Shown one piece after another: positions 47,860 through 59,537 of a DNA stretch of 64,000 nt; position 1 is the stretch's first letter, and every line of letters starts with the position of its first letter. Below the pieces are notes generated by a model. The model was not told where the DNA came from, did not search any database, and worked only from the letters and a program-made list of their open reading frames with translations. This DNA comes from Patagioenas fasciata (lineage: Eukaryota; Chordata; Aves; Columbiformes; Columbidae). The stretch lies in assembly GCF_037038585.1 (NCBI RefSeq), contig NC_092524.1:43343001-43407000 (forward strand), written 5' to 3'. The translations under genes and the position numbers were made by a program.

Positions 47860-48655
47860 TCCCTCAAGTCCTGCATCCAAGTCATTTATAAAGACATTGA
47901 AGAGTGCTGGCCCCTGTGGAACCCCACTAGTGACTGGTCAACAGCCCGACATAACCCCATTTACCAGAACCCTCTGGGTCCAGTCTGTCAGGCAATTGCT
48001 CACCCACTGCATTGTGTGTTTACCCAGCTGTATGCTGGACAACTTGTCCAGGAGGACAGTGTGAGAGACAGTATCAAAGGCTTTACTGAAATCCAAAAAG
48101 ATCACATCAACAGGCATCACTTGGTCAACTAGGTGGGTAACCTTGTCACAGAAAGAGATTAAGTTAATCAAGTTAATCAAGCAGGACTTTCCCTTCATGA
48201 ACTCGTACTGGGTGGGACCAATGACTGCATTGTTCAGATGTTTTTCAATATCTCCCAGAACAATATCCTCCATGATTTTGCTAGGCACAGAAGTGAAACT
48301 GACAGGCCTGTAGTTGCCAGGGTCATCCCTATTGCCCTTCTTGAAGACTGGGACATTTGCCAGGTTCAGACCTCTCCAGATTCCCAGGAGCATTGAAAAA
48401 TTACAGACAGAGGTCTCGCTATGGCCTCAGCCAGCTTTTTAAGTACTCTTGGAGGGATCCCATCAGGTCACATCAACTCGTAGGGATCTAGCTGGAGTAG
48501 CAAATCCTGTACAAGTTCTGAATTGACTGGGAGTTTCATTCTCACAGACATAGTTCTCTAGCCCAGGGCTCTGGGGGCCCCAGAGTCCACCTTCATTGGT
48601 GAAGGCCAAGGTGAAGAAAGTATTAAACATCTCTCTCCCTTTCTAAAATCTCCAG
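47846..48655 (-). pseudogene. CR1 ORF2 reverse-transcriptase fragment, 3' part missing
   Basis: Minus-strand translation gives, in order: a region resembling the linker before the polymerase (about 48655-48400, with DGIPPRVLKKLAEAIA), a TGA and frameshift near 48370, then a 151-codon frame (48393-47938). That frame carries NYRPVSFTSVPSKIME, KGKSCLINLINLIS and catalytic motif A (VDVIFLDFSKAFDTVSH). After a stop at 47938 a shifted frame continues with [12 protein letters not shown] and [16 protein letters not shown]. The fragment ends there, just before the expected FADD motif C. CR1 copies usually keep the 3' end and lose the 5' end, so loss of the 3' half points to a later deletion or rearrangement. 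There is also an in-frame 9-bp duplication (48162-48179). It cannot encode a working enzyme. Confidence 0.93.
48162..48179. repeat. 9-bp tandem duplication inside the CR1 RT frame
   Basis: AGTTAATCA occurs twice in tandem. It keeps the frame and turns the usual 'CLTNLIS' of CR1 into CLINLINLIS on the minus strand, adding three residues. Confidence 0.8.
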
Positions 48656-51054
48656 TTGTGTTATGCTGAATTAAATCAGATGGGGAGGGTTTCAAACCAG
48701 TTTGGCATTTCACAGTGCCAGCTACACGTTGACATACTGCTACCCCAACTCACTGCAATTAAACCTTAGGTCTGTCTTAGACTCCAAAGCATCTCACTCT
48801 GGGCTGTGCCTTCTCCCCTCCCACATTCTGTCCCCTGACACAATAGTGAAAGCCCAGGACAATGACTTCAAATGTGGTTCTTGCAGTCAAAGAGCTCTGG
48901 AGAGCACGGGAAGTGCTTCTGGCTATGGATTCTGGGTTCAGAGCAGCAGTGGGGCACAATGACAACAAGTTTTCACTGGAAGAGGTTGTTGTAGCTGCTC
49001 ATTGGGACCCAGACAAATCCCAAAAGCTACCTGATTTGATTGGCATCAAGTGTATTTTAAATTAGACGAGTGCAATGCAAGACAGAACCTACACTCCATT
49101 TTTTCTATGTAAAAATATGACTGTGCAAAGCCTGCATTTTTCTGCTGAGAAAATATAAGTGAAAAATTCCCAATGAGGAACTGGTAGACTTGAAACTGTG
49201 ATGCTTACTTAGGCAAAACTCCAAGTTGGTTTTAACTTATCCCTAATTCACATCCCCAAATATATCACTGCTCACAAATGTAATGAAAAAGATTTCATAA
49301 AAAAGCTACAAATATTCCAAGGAGGATCACTTGACTGATATATTTAGCTTTTAAGTGTTACAGAAATGGCCTAGGAGGGAAAAAAAACAAAACAAAACCA
49401 AACAACACCAAATACAGCTTTTGTCACTGGGGATGATTTTACTGCCAGTAAGGCAAGGAGACTCCCACCCTATGCTGCAAAGGCAAACAATGCAGGCTAC
49501 TGGTTAGCTTACACACCACCAAATCAAGGATTTGCTTCAGCACAGGAACTGCAGTGATATTTCATTCACTCTAACACACACAATCATTATGTGCATGTGG
49601 GTGCTGAGAGGACGAGGCACAAGCGTGGAAATCAAGGTCAAGAAAGCAAGAAAAACTCCTTCGTTTATCCCATGGAACAGTTATTCTATTCTGCAATAAC
49701 TCGGGTTAACAAATAACGTAATAAAGATTGGCATGCTGCCAGAATGACTGAATTGATTCTTACGCTGCACAGCACAAATCTTTTGATCTCCCCATAAAGA
49801 ATGGGAAATTATAGCCACAGTGGGTACCTCACAGGAAAAGCAAATAAAAATGAAATGAACATTTCTAGCAGTTTTGACCTTGCTTTGGGGAATACTGTTT
49901 TAAATTTGATTGCCCTGCCCACTTATTATTTCACGAGAAGACACAAGCAAGTCACAAAGACAGTTTTTAGTATTCTCTTTGATGAGGTAGAAAACTAGAT
50001 AGTCTTCTCCCACCCACTTTTTTTTTTTTTTTTTGGTTCATATATTCAACAGCAAAGATTTTATCCAGGCTTTGATTTGATTTTCAGGATTTCTGGTGGG
50101 AAATTCTTACAGCAGATAGTTTGTTTCCATTGGGGTTTATGGTACTATTCTGTCTAATTATTTCTGGCATTTTGCCCATCAAATTGTGAGTTTCTTCAAA
50201 GGAATTAAATGACAGGAGGCCTCCTTTAGAGCAATCATGGACGGGGTTTGAATTTTGTTGTCTTGGAAACAAGCTAGTTCTTGTCATTGAATATATTCAT
50301 AAAATAATGGTTGAAACATCACTGATAATAACGGGCTCTTTCCTTGTCAAAATTCATGTTCTGGGGACTTTGCTAGAAGAGACTGTGTCAAAGAGTTTTT
50401 TGCAGATGTTGAAGCTAATTTCAGCACTTCTGTTTAAAACTCCCCGGCTCAGGTGTCCCATCCCACCATACCTGTGGTCAGCTCTGTCCATGGGAGGTGG
50501 TCCATGGGGACTGGGAGAACCCCAGCATCCCTCTACACCTGGGGAGTACAGGACAACTGCATTCCTGTGTCAGAGACCCCAAGGCACATACCCTCCTGTC
50601 CCCATTTGTCAGCGCCAGATGGCTCCAAATTGTGAGACCGCCACCCAGCATGGATAATTCTGTCTGCATTGTGCCTATTAAGTAGAAAATATATTTTTCC
50701 CCTTGCCTGCTGATATAAATCCCAAGGTTCAGGGTATTTACACTCTGTGCCAGGGGTCTTACCCGCTTCTCAGCAGGTACTTCACTTTTCAAACAGATGG
50801 ATATTGATTGATGAGTAAAATTGAGAGACAGAGATGCAATTTTTTAGGAAGGCTATTCAAATCAGGAACCTGATATCACTCTTCGAGCTTCTGTATCAAT
50901 CAATCAGCCTCTGGTTTCAGTGTTTCATATATATATTTAAAATGAAGAAAAAAGAGAACCCACATTGGGATGCTGCTGGTTTCTGAATGGTGTGAATTAA
51001 GCTGAGAGCTGTGCAGGACTTGACAAACTCCTGTGGCTCCCTGTGTCTGTGTGG
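48656..51054. other. Unique non-coding stretch
   Basis: No gene or interspersed repeat recognised. It includes an A/C-rich simple tract at about 49379-49412 and a T17 run at 50018-50034. The frame at 50307-50657 (plus, 116 codons) has no domain. Confidence 0.5.
50018..50034. repeat. Poly(T) run (T17)
   Basis: Uninterrupted T homopolymer after CACCCAC. No element body is recognised on the minus strand. Confidence 0.85.
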
Positions 51055-51090
51055 ACGTGCATGCGTGTGTGTGCGTGTGGCACACGCATA
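51055..51090. repeat. Alternating purine-pyrimidine tract with hairpin (Z-DNA-prone)
   Basis: From 51055 to 51079 purines and pyrimidines alternate perfectly for 25 bases (ACGTGCATGCGTGTG..., rich in CG and TG steps). After a single phase break at 51080 another 11 bases alternate (GCACACGCATA). The two halves also form a perfect 8-bp inverted repeat with a 1-base spacer (TGCGTGTG g CACACGCA, 51072-51088). Alternating CG/TG steps are the classical sequence preference for left-handed Z-DNA. Confidence 0.7.
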
Positions 51091-53122
51091 TTGGGGGAGG
51101 TGGGGTGTGAAGCTATAAAAAGCCATCAGTGGAGACAGGTCATAAAAAGCTTCCATTCTGCCAACTTTTCTGTGAATCGTTTGGCTGGATATAGTAAACC
51201 TGTGGGACACTTGAGAAAATTAAAACTCTAAATTATTACTAGAGAGACTAGCCATAATAGATCTGCTGTGAGAACCTTACTAGCAGTTTTACAATCTTTT
51301 TCTGTCCTTCTCAAATCACTACATAATGACACTCAATACTCAAATGTCTAACAAGGCCATTTAACATAGCCTGCAGAAGAGGATTCTCCTGTGAAATTTT
51401 ACTACAGCCTCTTTAGCACAAAGCTTTCTCAGATTATTAGTAATTTGCATTAGGTCTATTTAATTTTGAAGAGTGCCAGTTCAGTGACCACATGCATATT
51501 AGAGCTTCACAAGTGTATGTGTCTAAAAAGCTACCAAAAGGTCATAGGAATTCGACAAGGCATTTGGGATTTTTCGAATTTTCTCTTCATTGCACCAAGG
51601 AAAACCAGCACGAACCCTTTTACAAGGCCAGAGCCTCTGAGGCATAAGTCGCAGGCATTAGCCCTGCAATGTACACACCCCTGCAGCAGAATCCTTTTCC
51701 ACTACATACAAGAGTCTTTTGGCAAAACCTTCCCATTTCACCTGTGAAAGAAGAGCCTGATGATGGGAGAATTCCTTCCAAGCCATCTAAAGAAAAACCA
51801 CAGCTTTCCTTGTAAGTACTGGTAAGAGAGTTTTCCAAACAAGAAACACGAGGACCACTGGCGTGACACAAATGCTGCCATTGAATTGTGAGTCTCTAGA
51901 GAAACCCCAGAGTACTTGAAGACAGTGCTACCAGAACAATCAAAAGATAATAACAAATAAAGACAGCATATAGAAAGGTCATTTTTCTTTCAAGAAGGCA
52001 TTTTTCTCCTTCCAAAACATCCAACACCAGTGCTCCCAAAGCCTACGATAAGTGTAACACCCAAAAGAACAGGCATGACAAACCGTGGGTATAACGTGGC
52101 TTTGCTTGAGACCCCATTTGCTTGATAACTGTGTTTCAGCAGAAGGGCCACATCCTGCACCCAGCTTTAAAGCCATACCTCAGTAAATGTCAAAACTAGT
52201 CTCAGAGCCATGTAGTCTCCTGCCACAAACAGCAGATGATGAACTGCTTCTTCACATTGGTGGGATGGAATAATGTCCTTGCGACATCTGTTCTCCTGTG
52301 CACCAAAGCCAAATAACTGTTCATAGCCTCACTGCTTTGGGAGTATATTTTTATACCTTGACTATTTTACATACGTGCAATATTTCAAACTTCTACTACA
52401 GCCACCCAAGCACCAGAAAAAATATGAATGTCCTGGTTCAGGAAAGCAAGATCTTGCCAACAAAATTAGCTCATCCTTGTGAGTCAGACATTCCAATCAA
52501 GAATGACAGAGCCTCCTACAGTAGATCTGAGAGGGAAATTCAGCCTTACAAGGACAGAGCATTTCAGGGTGTCCCACATCAAGATTCAAAAGGGTTTGGT
52601 GTTATTCATCGTAGCATTGCATTAGTCTGAATACACAATGAAGCGTGGGAAGGTGAGGAGCAAAGGGGAGGGGGAAATTCTTTGCAATCTGTTCTTCATA
52701 AGTCAATGATTATGAATCAGATATCTAATGAAGCAGTAATAGGAATGATGACTAAGTAAAGTAGCTAATAAAGCTAATTTATGTGAAGTTGAAATTTTTA
52801 GTACTGTGCATTAAAGCAAGCATGATGTCTCAGCATAGAAGGGGCAATGTTAGTGGATATATACCAAGTGCTTGCAATGCTTCAAGATGATAATACAACT
52901 AGATATGCTGAGCTGCTGCATTTCTGATTTAAAGCTTTGCTCTTCAGCACAGACCAACATACTGGCCTTTCTGTGCCATCAGCACACTTGCTGGGAAATG
53001 CACTCTGCTCAGTAGTTCTGGGTATCAGCGTATCTGCTCAGCCCCACCCAGAAAGAAAAGAAACAAATGAAGGGCCTAATAAGGCAGATGTTTTTCCTAT
53101 TACTAGTGTCTCCATTTACCTT
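51091..53122. other. Unique non-coding stretch
   Basis: About 2 kb with no gene or repeat recognised. The open frames present (110 codons or fewer) lack domains. Confidence 0.5.
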
Positions 53123-53224
53123 ACTTTTTTTCTCTTTTTTTTTTCTTTTCCGTAAAACAAAATAAAATAAATAAAATAAAATAAAATAAAATAAAATAAA
53201 ATAAAATAAAATAAAATAATAAAG
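53123..53224. repeat. T-rich tract followed by (AAAAT)n microsatellite
   Basis: A T/C tract (about 53123-53150) is followed, after CCG, by about twelve AAAAT units with one shortened unit near the start and one at the end. The T-rich and A-rich halves are complementary in part and could form a stem. Open frames read across it on the minus strand (Phe/Ile/Leu/Tyr repeats) are artefacts. Confidence 0.9.
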
Positions 53225-55129
53225 CAAAATACAAATGTCTGACTAACCTTGACTGGAACAAACCTGATAGGCTGCAACATGTACAGTGGGCAATAAACTA
53301 TGGCATGTATAGCTTCTCAACACTGCATTTCCATTTTAACTGCTCAGCTATGAGAGTATTTCACTCATACTGTAACTCAAATGATTACAGATTACTTTAA
53401 TGCAATTTGCTCTGTTTTCACTTTCATAGATTTTAGAAAATTAATAGACATGAGCAAGCTTGCCAGGAAGTTTGAAGACAGAGACAAATGAAGGTCTTGG
53501 GAGCCCAACACACAAGCTACTTAGCTACTCAAACTATACCCTTCTGAGAAAGGAAATATGTAGCGTGATATATTTGTTTGCTGTCACCGGCAGGAAGGTC
53601 TGCCAGGATAGCCTCACTGCTCTGGCACACCGTCAAGTCTCTCCCCACACACAAAGTCACACCAAAGCCAGGGACACAAGGATACCCTGGAGCTCTCACT
53701 GCCTTTGGCCTGAGAACATATTTCCTCATGAAAATGTGGCTGAGGTGAATCAAAAATGAACATTTGAGAGAAGCCTTCACAGTTCAGGCTCCCAAGCCAA
53801 GAATCCAAACATACCCATCAAGCTGTCACAGGAAGATGGCATACATGGGACCCCAAAGAGGTACAGCAGGTGGTAGCTCCCAGCACCAGGACACAGAAGA
53901 GCATGTTCAAAGAGCCCTGACCAGATGAAACGGCCCATGTCATCCCTAAAGCACACCACATCTCAGCTGAAGGCCATCAGCTGTCCCAGAGGGACCAGAG
54001 GTAAACATATAGGATGTCCATGATGCAGGGAACACCAAGGCGCTCATGCACAGCTCCCTGTAACCCAACACCCTCATAACCCTCAAACAAGAGCACAGAC
54101 TTTAAAAGTTGATTTTTTGTACTGGTATAAAGATTGGATGATACTTTATTAAGACACAATTTGAGGGCAAGAACAATCAACCAGAGGCACTAGCCAAAGG
54201 GCTAACATTTCTGAACACAGGCATTTTATTGCTTATCATTTCTCCTAACCATTCTCTCTCCCTCTCTGAGCCTCCGCCCATGAAATTGAAAGATTTCTAG
54301 TAGAAATGCCTTTGTTGTATCAGCTTTGGAAATATGGATTACAGTATTCTGTGAAAAGCATTTATTACTCTGAACTGTGACTTGGACATTGTTGCATTTC
54401 TAGGGTTATAGATTTTCTTTCAGCTAAACTAAGGCTGTAAGTCACAGTGACAGTTGTAATGTGTGTAATACCACAGTACCAGATTCTATTACATACATAT
54501 TTTTGCTAGAGGTTTACGATGTTAAAAATATTTCTTCTTTTCCCAATACTTTTCCCTACCTGTTGTGTAAATATATTGGAACCTATAACACTGAAGTCAA
54601 TTTCCAGATGAAATGTGCGTGGGAACGAGTAGTTCGTCCTTTTTCAAGAAAAAAAATCCAAGTGTGGGGGTGAAGGGAACACTGCATACAAACTAATTAT
54701 ATTCAAGCACAATATTGAATTGTAATAAAAGATGAATGAGAGAAAGTGCGTGTCATTGTGAGGAATGGGGAAGGTTACAGAAAGCTGAGACTAGGGAAGG
54801 ATTTATCATGTGTGATGCTTCAGGCATTGTGTTGAAAGATCCGCAGACTTATTTGCAAGAGTGTTTTACGGGAAAAATAGAGCAGTCTACATAGGAAAGA
54901 ATTACTATAGATTTTTATCTTTTATACAAGACAAAGATACAAAGATAAAACACTGTTTCTATTAAAAAAAAAAAAAAATCTATGGAAGAAATCCCAGTTG
55001 CAATACAGACGGGGAAACCTTTCAAACTGAGCTCCGAGGCCATCAACTGCATAAACTCGGGAAACAGACATTTGTTAAAATACAGCTGATACATAATTTT
55101 TAATGTAAGCACAAAAGTGTGCTGGATTT
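53225..55129. other. Unique non-coding stretch
   Basis: About 1.9 kb with no gene or repeat recognised. Confidence 0.5.
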
Positions 55130-55191
55130 AAAAAAAAAAAAAAAAAAAAACAACAACAACACACATACACAAAACCAAACACAACACACAG
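55130..55191. repeat. Poly(A) run (A21) followed by CAA/CA-rich tract
   Basis: Twenty-one A, then CAACAACAAC and irregular CA units. This looks like a homopolymer tail degenerating into simple sequence, but no retroposed body is recognised upstream. Confidence 0.8.
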
Positions 55192-55804
55192 AACTGCGAG
55201 GACTAGAAAGCTTTCCAGTTTCGCTTGCAAAACCTCCGTGCACATACACATGCAAACAAACCTTTTGGCTGGTTGTTAGAATTCAGCTCTAGTACAGTCA
55301 TAACACAGCTGTGGAAGCTGGAAAAATAATGGCATTTGGGGTGTATTAGTATGCAAACGGGTATGCCAACACTTCCACTTTGCTTCCAGAATTCCTCCAG
55401 CCTGCACATGTGTTTCAAACCAAATAGGGCTGGAAATCAGGAGGGTCAAGTACAGCTGAGATCTCAACTTCTGTTGTTCCCCCTCTGTGTAACGCCTCGC
55501 TGGGGCAACACAAGTCTGCTCCGCTGTGTCGCCAAGCAGAGGTGGGATCGAGACGCTCTAGCACCAGTCCTAGCAAGTATGAACCTCCTGTTGCTGTTGT
55601 GTTTAATGGCTCCAAGAAGGGTCTGGTTAGTCTGGGGTGTGTGTTGGACTCACAGAGTGGGCCAGGAGACAAAGCTCCCTTACATGAATCATGCTTTGCT
55701 CTTCTCGCATGCTTCCAAGCACAGAGCTCAAAGCCCTCTAAAACAGGCGTATCTGAATAAAGCTTCAGGACATATTTACCCAGTTCACAAGGGTATTCAG
55801 CTCT
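55192..55804. other. Moderately GC-rich non-coding stretch
   Basis: Contains a run of CpGs near 55490-55560 and a 166-codon frame starting at 55336 (plus). That frame has no domain, and other frames overlap it. No splice-bounded exon was convincing. Confidence 0.4.
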
Positions 55805-55920
55805 CTCTTTTACAAATGGAAAAACTGGGGCACTGAGAGGTTAAGTAACTTGCCCAAGGTCATTGAGTTGAATCAATTTCAAAACTAGGATTAGACTGAA
55901 ATTCACTCTGAGCATCTGAT
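55805..55920 (-). mobile_element. MIR-type (CORE) SINE relic
   Basis: The plus strand reads TTTTACAAATGGAAAAACTG, GGGCACTGAGAGGTTAAGTA and ACTTGCCCAAGGTCATTGAG, then a diverged part with AACTAGGATTAGACTGAAAT. This follows the complement of the MIR core (spelt there as 'gaccttgggcaagttacttaacctctctg...cctcag...tctgtaaaat'). The match over roughly 60 bases is very good. MIR-type elements predate the split of mammals and birds, and birds keep only scattered copies. The poly(A) signal region and the tRNA-like head are not recognisable. Confidence 0.8.
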
Positions 55921-56101
55921 CACAGAAACACAGGCGGCATTGACTTTTTTTTCCTCCAAAAGAAGCTACTTATATGCTAAGCTATTTAGGGTTGAAAGGC
56001 AGAAGTAAAGAGCTTATTTGGGGAGTGAAGGGATTTGTTTTTAAGGAGTTTAAACTTGAGGAAGAAAGAAACAGGAAGCCACTGCACAGCATTTCCTTCA
56101 G

Positions 56102-56320
56102 AGCCAGAGCCTGCCCTCGGGTACTGGTCAGCCAACCCAGTTCTTAACCCTGAGGGCTGCACAGCCCCTCCACATGCCTACGTCCAAACTGCGGCCCCCC
56201 AAACAGAGCCACCGGGGCAGGGAGAACCAGCTCACCCCCAGCAAGGGGAGGAAGGGGACCACAGCCTCCGGCCTGGGCTTCCAGTTCCGTCACAGCAGCT
56301 TCCCCAACAGCGCCGAGCAG
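56102..56320 (+). other. Candidate coding exon with strong GC3 periodicity
   Basis: An acceptor-like site (ATTTCCTTCAG) ends at 56101 and CAG|GTCTGA follows 56320, giving 219 bp, exactly 73 codons, phase 0 at both ends. The frame is open throughout; the stop is the TGA at 56324 if the donor is not used. From 56171 on, 45 of 50 codons end in G or C, while first and second positions are only about 54-56% GC. That is the three-base pattern of real coding sequence in GC-rich avian genes. The product would be basic, Ser/Pro/Gln-rich and probably disordered, with a GLGFQFRHSSFPNSAEQ end. I recognise no family. The donor is weak, another plus frame is also open, and one minus frame shares the GC3 register but is interrupted. 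It could be an exon of an unrecognised gene or chance. Confidence 0.3.
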
Positions 56321-56324
56321 GTCT

Positions 56325-57342
56325 GAGCAACACCAGCAGCCTCCCAGTCTGCAACAGTGAAGAGCTGGGACAGAGGGTCTGCCCTCACTCTCTCTGCCCA
56401 CCCCTTCACAGCTCGTTTGAACGGCACAGGGGCACTGACATTCCAGTCCCTTGCAGGAACTCCATTGCATTCACATTTGTCTGCGTGGCATTAAAACTAA
56501 CATTAGGAGAGAAGGCTTACCAACAACAGAAACACAATTAATGGGGCTGTCAAAGCTCTGGCAGACTTCAGTGTCACCAGGATTTCAGACGCAATTCCCA
56601 TGACAACCTTAGCTTGACCCTTCCATACATATGAGCTATGATAATGTCTACACAGCTTTAAAAATATTTCCTTTTTTTAACCACAGGCAAGTGCATCTGG
56701 GCCCATTCCCATGATGGATCACATGAAAGGGGATGTAGCACACCCTTCCGGGCTGCTGCACAGCCTTTTATCTCCTCTGCAGCCTTGGAAGATCCAAAGC
56801 TTCAGCTGGGACCATATGAGGTGCATGAGCTATTAGGGGAAAAGAAGACAAGGGTCACCAGAACAGCAAATGCCCCCCATGTTCTGCTGCTAGTAAATTT
56901 GTGTCTATTAATTGCAATAAATTATCAGGTTATAGCAGCAAAGTGACACACCAGAAGTTCTCAGAAAAATAGATAATGACAGGAAAAACAATCAGGCTAC
57001 AGGTTTTGTTTGCCATCCCCCTGGAGACTATGTAAATTAAAGCATTTTTTCTTATGCAAAGAGCAGCACCATATAAAGAACACTATTTGCAAAACTGCTG
57101 ATAGTCATATGGAGTATGAACATGCATTACAATTACAAGACCAACTTTTAACTGACAGCAGGAAGACTGACTCCAACAGCAACATCAGCAAACACAGCGA
57201 TGCCTGAAGGCCTGGCAGGGATGGGCATCCTGTCATACTGATTTGTGTATGATCACAGAAGCACAATTCTAACCTGAAGAGCATCTCATCCGAAAATACA
57301 TTTAAAGATCTACCTTCTTCAGCTATAAAGGTTTGAAATATC
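56325..57342. other. Non-coding stretch
   Basis: No gene or repeat recognised. The AT-rich part at about 56890-56960 has homeodomain-like cores (CTATTAATTGCAATAAATTATC) of the sort seen in regulatory elements, which is weak evidence on its own. Confidence 0.45.
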
Positions 57343-57395
57343 GTAGAATCATTCTGGTTGGAAAAGACCTTTAAGATCATCAAGTCCAACCACAC
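57343..57395 (-). mobile_element. Very short CR1 3' end
   Basis: GTAGAATCATTCTGGTTGG, AAAAGACCTTTAAGATCATC and AAGTCCAACCACA match the complement of the CR1 3' end closely over about 50 bases. The copy is cut within the 3' UTR, an extreme case of the usual CR1 5' truncation, and lacks an extended octamer tail. Confidence 0.85.
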
Positions 57396-59423
57396 TAGAG
57401 TGCAAATGAACATTTACAGATGAGAGCTGACTTTCTTTCTGTATTCTGGAAAACATGCAGGAACTTTTTTGAATATTTCAGTCTCTGAAGTGAGATTTCC
57501 CATATATTTCATAGGTTCTGAGGTAGATTTTACTTAGTGTTTTGCATAACTCTTTTGGAGTTACAGAAAAGTGAAATACCTCACAGTTTTTCCTGTGTAA
57601 GCAATGTTTTAGACACTGGCCTATGTACAGTTCAATAAGGGGTTGTGAGATTACAGGCTGAGCTCCACAGGTTGACTAGCAGGTTTAAAAGCTCAGTTGC
57701 AATGTTGCATTAACATTGATTTTTGTCCTTAACAACATACTGCAGTCTAGAGCACTGCCACAAATTCATTCCATTTTCCTTTCATCACAGAAAACATCCC
57801 ATTTTTATCCCATTCTGATGGCTCTACCTGTGCGGCCACCACCACCACTGCTCAGTTTGTACCCCAAGGGAAGTCCATGCTCATAGAACCTCATCGTCCT
57901 GCAGCTGGGCTGCTACCAGGGTTTGCATTGGCCAGTTAGTGCCATAGAGGTGTTTCCCCCAGGACAGCAATGCCGATATTGCCTCAGACTGTCAGTTAGT
58001 GTTGTATTACACCTTCCGCGCAGCTCCTGGCCACTGCACATGGGACTTGCTCAAGGTCACACTGGGAACTGCTGTTGTAGCCAGGGCTGACCCTCAGAGC
58101 TTCAGCAAGTCCCTCCAAATCTCTAGACCACCTTCATGCTGCCCTTCAAGGCACCCATGTGGGACAGGCTCCTTATTCACCAGCACCAGCCACAGGAGTC
58201 GATCCAGATCAATAAGTCTAACAAGCTTTGGAAGACTTTCCTTCTAATAAAAAGTTTTTGAAGATGAGGGGAATGCAACAGACACAAAACCAACACAGAA
58301 GTCATAAGTGCTTTACAGAAAAGGGTAGAAATAAATTGCGCAGAATTAGACAAGAGACCAATCGCTCGGAGGTCAGAGTGTGCTGCAGGTGCTCACCAGC
58401 AGCCACACGTGGCAAGACGAGTTTAATTCACTTTCTGTGAGCAAGGGTGTTATTTGTGAGGATTTTCAGCAGGGAGTGATCTGCAGACACCTTATTACAA
58501 AATTCTGCAGAGGTGAAGTCAGCGCTGAAAAGCACTTCTCATTCTGTCTCCTTCCTGCCTGCCTTGTTCCTCACACATCATTTTCTTTTATCAAAATGGA
58601 TGGTGGTATCAAAATTGAAAGGAAGTAGAAGCTGTGAAAATAACAGACCCAGGAAAAGAATTTTTAATTTTGCCTCAATTTCTTTGATGATGAAACCAGT
58701 GTTGAATATTAAGCAAGTCCTGAGAGTTGAACATCAAGAATAGCTGAAGTTTTGCTTCTATCAGAAATGTGAGCAGAATTCCTCTATGGCCCGTTTCAGC
58801 TTGTTATCCAGATACAGTTAAAACTCTCCTGAACTTCACTGGGCAGATCCTGCTGTGCTGTGTCTGTATCCCCATCTTTGGACTTCACTGTGGCACCACA
58901 GTTAAAGAGTTTGTCTGCATTCTTGCTAGAAAGGGTGGGTTTTTTCCATTTAAAACTAGGGTAGATTTTTATTTTACTGTGCAAAAATAATTTTTAGAAA
59001 TGTATACAATAAATGAAAAAACTTTTTTAAATTCTATGATAATTATTATTCTCTGATCCTTGTTTGGTTTATGAAAAAGTTAAATTAAACCTTAAGGCCT
59101 AAGGGCAGAAGAAAACAAATACCATTCTTCTTTTTGACAAAACCCAAAAACACAGTGGAAGAAATTTTCAAAAACAGAATACAGTAATGGTCTCTTCTAG
59201 CCCTAAAAACCTAAGTGTCCCTCGATATGATTAATAATAAAATTGTACCTAGAGCAGCTACACAAACAAAAAGCTCAGCTTTGCCAGCGCTGTGCAGGGA
59301 GGTTAGCAATTTATAAAACCCGAAGCAGAAATACCACTGAAGGCAAAGTGACTGCTTCCCAAGAGGGGGGGCGGCAGAACGGTGCTGGAGGAACGAGCTG
59401 TACGACCCAGGGTGGAACAGAGT
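57396..59423. other. Unique non-coding stretch
   Basis: About 2 kb with no gene or repeat recognised. Short CpG-poor open frames only. Confidence 0.5.
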
Positions 59424-59537
59424 GGGGGGAGGGGAGGGGAGAGGGGAGAGGGGAGAGGGGAGAGGGGAGAGGGGAGAGGGGAGAGGGGAGAGGGGAGAGG
59501 GGAGAGGGGAGAGGGGAGAGGGGAGAGGGGAGAGGGG
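59424..59537 (+). repeat. (AGAGGGG)n satellite, quadruplex-prone
   Basis: G6-A-G4-A-G4 is followed by 14 perfect 7-bp AGAGGGG units (59440-59537). On the plus strand this is GGGG separated by AGA again and again, an ideal pattern for stacked four-tetrad G-quadruplexes. All bases are purines, so triplex formation is also possible. Long Ser/Pro/Leu and Gly/Glu/Arg frames across it on both strands are repeat artefacts, not genes. Confidence 0.95.

Noticed and set aside
53009..53227. Phe/Ile/Leu/Tyr-repeat open frame on the minus strand
   Set aside because: Translation of the (AAAAT)n microsatellite and adjoining T-rich tract.
55336..55836. 166-codon plus-strand frame
   Set aside because: Runs into the MIR relic, overlaps other open frames, no domain recognised.
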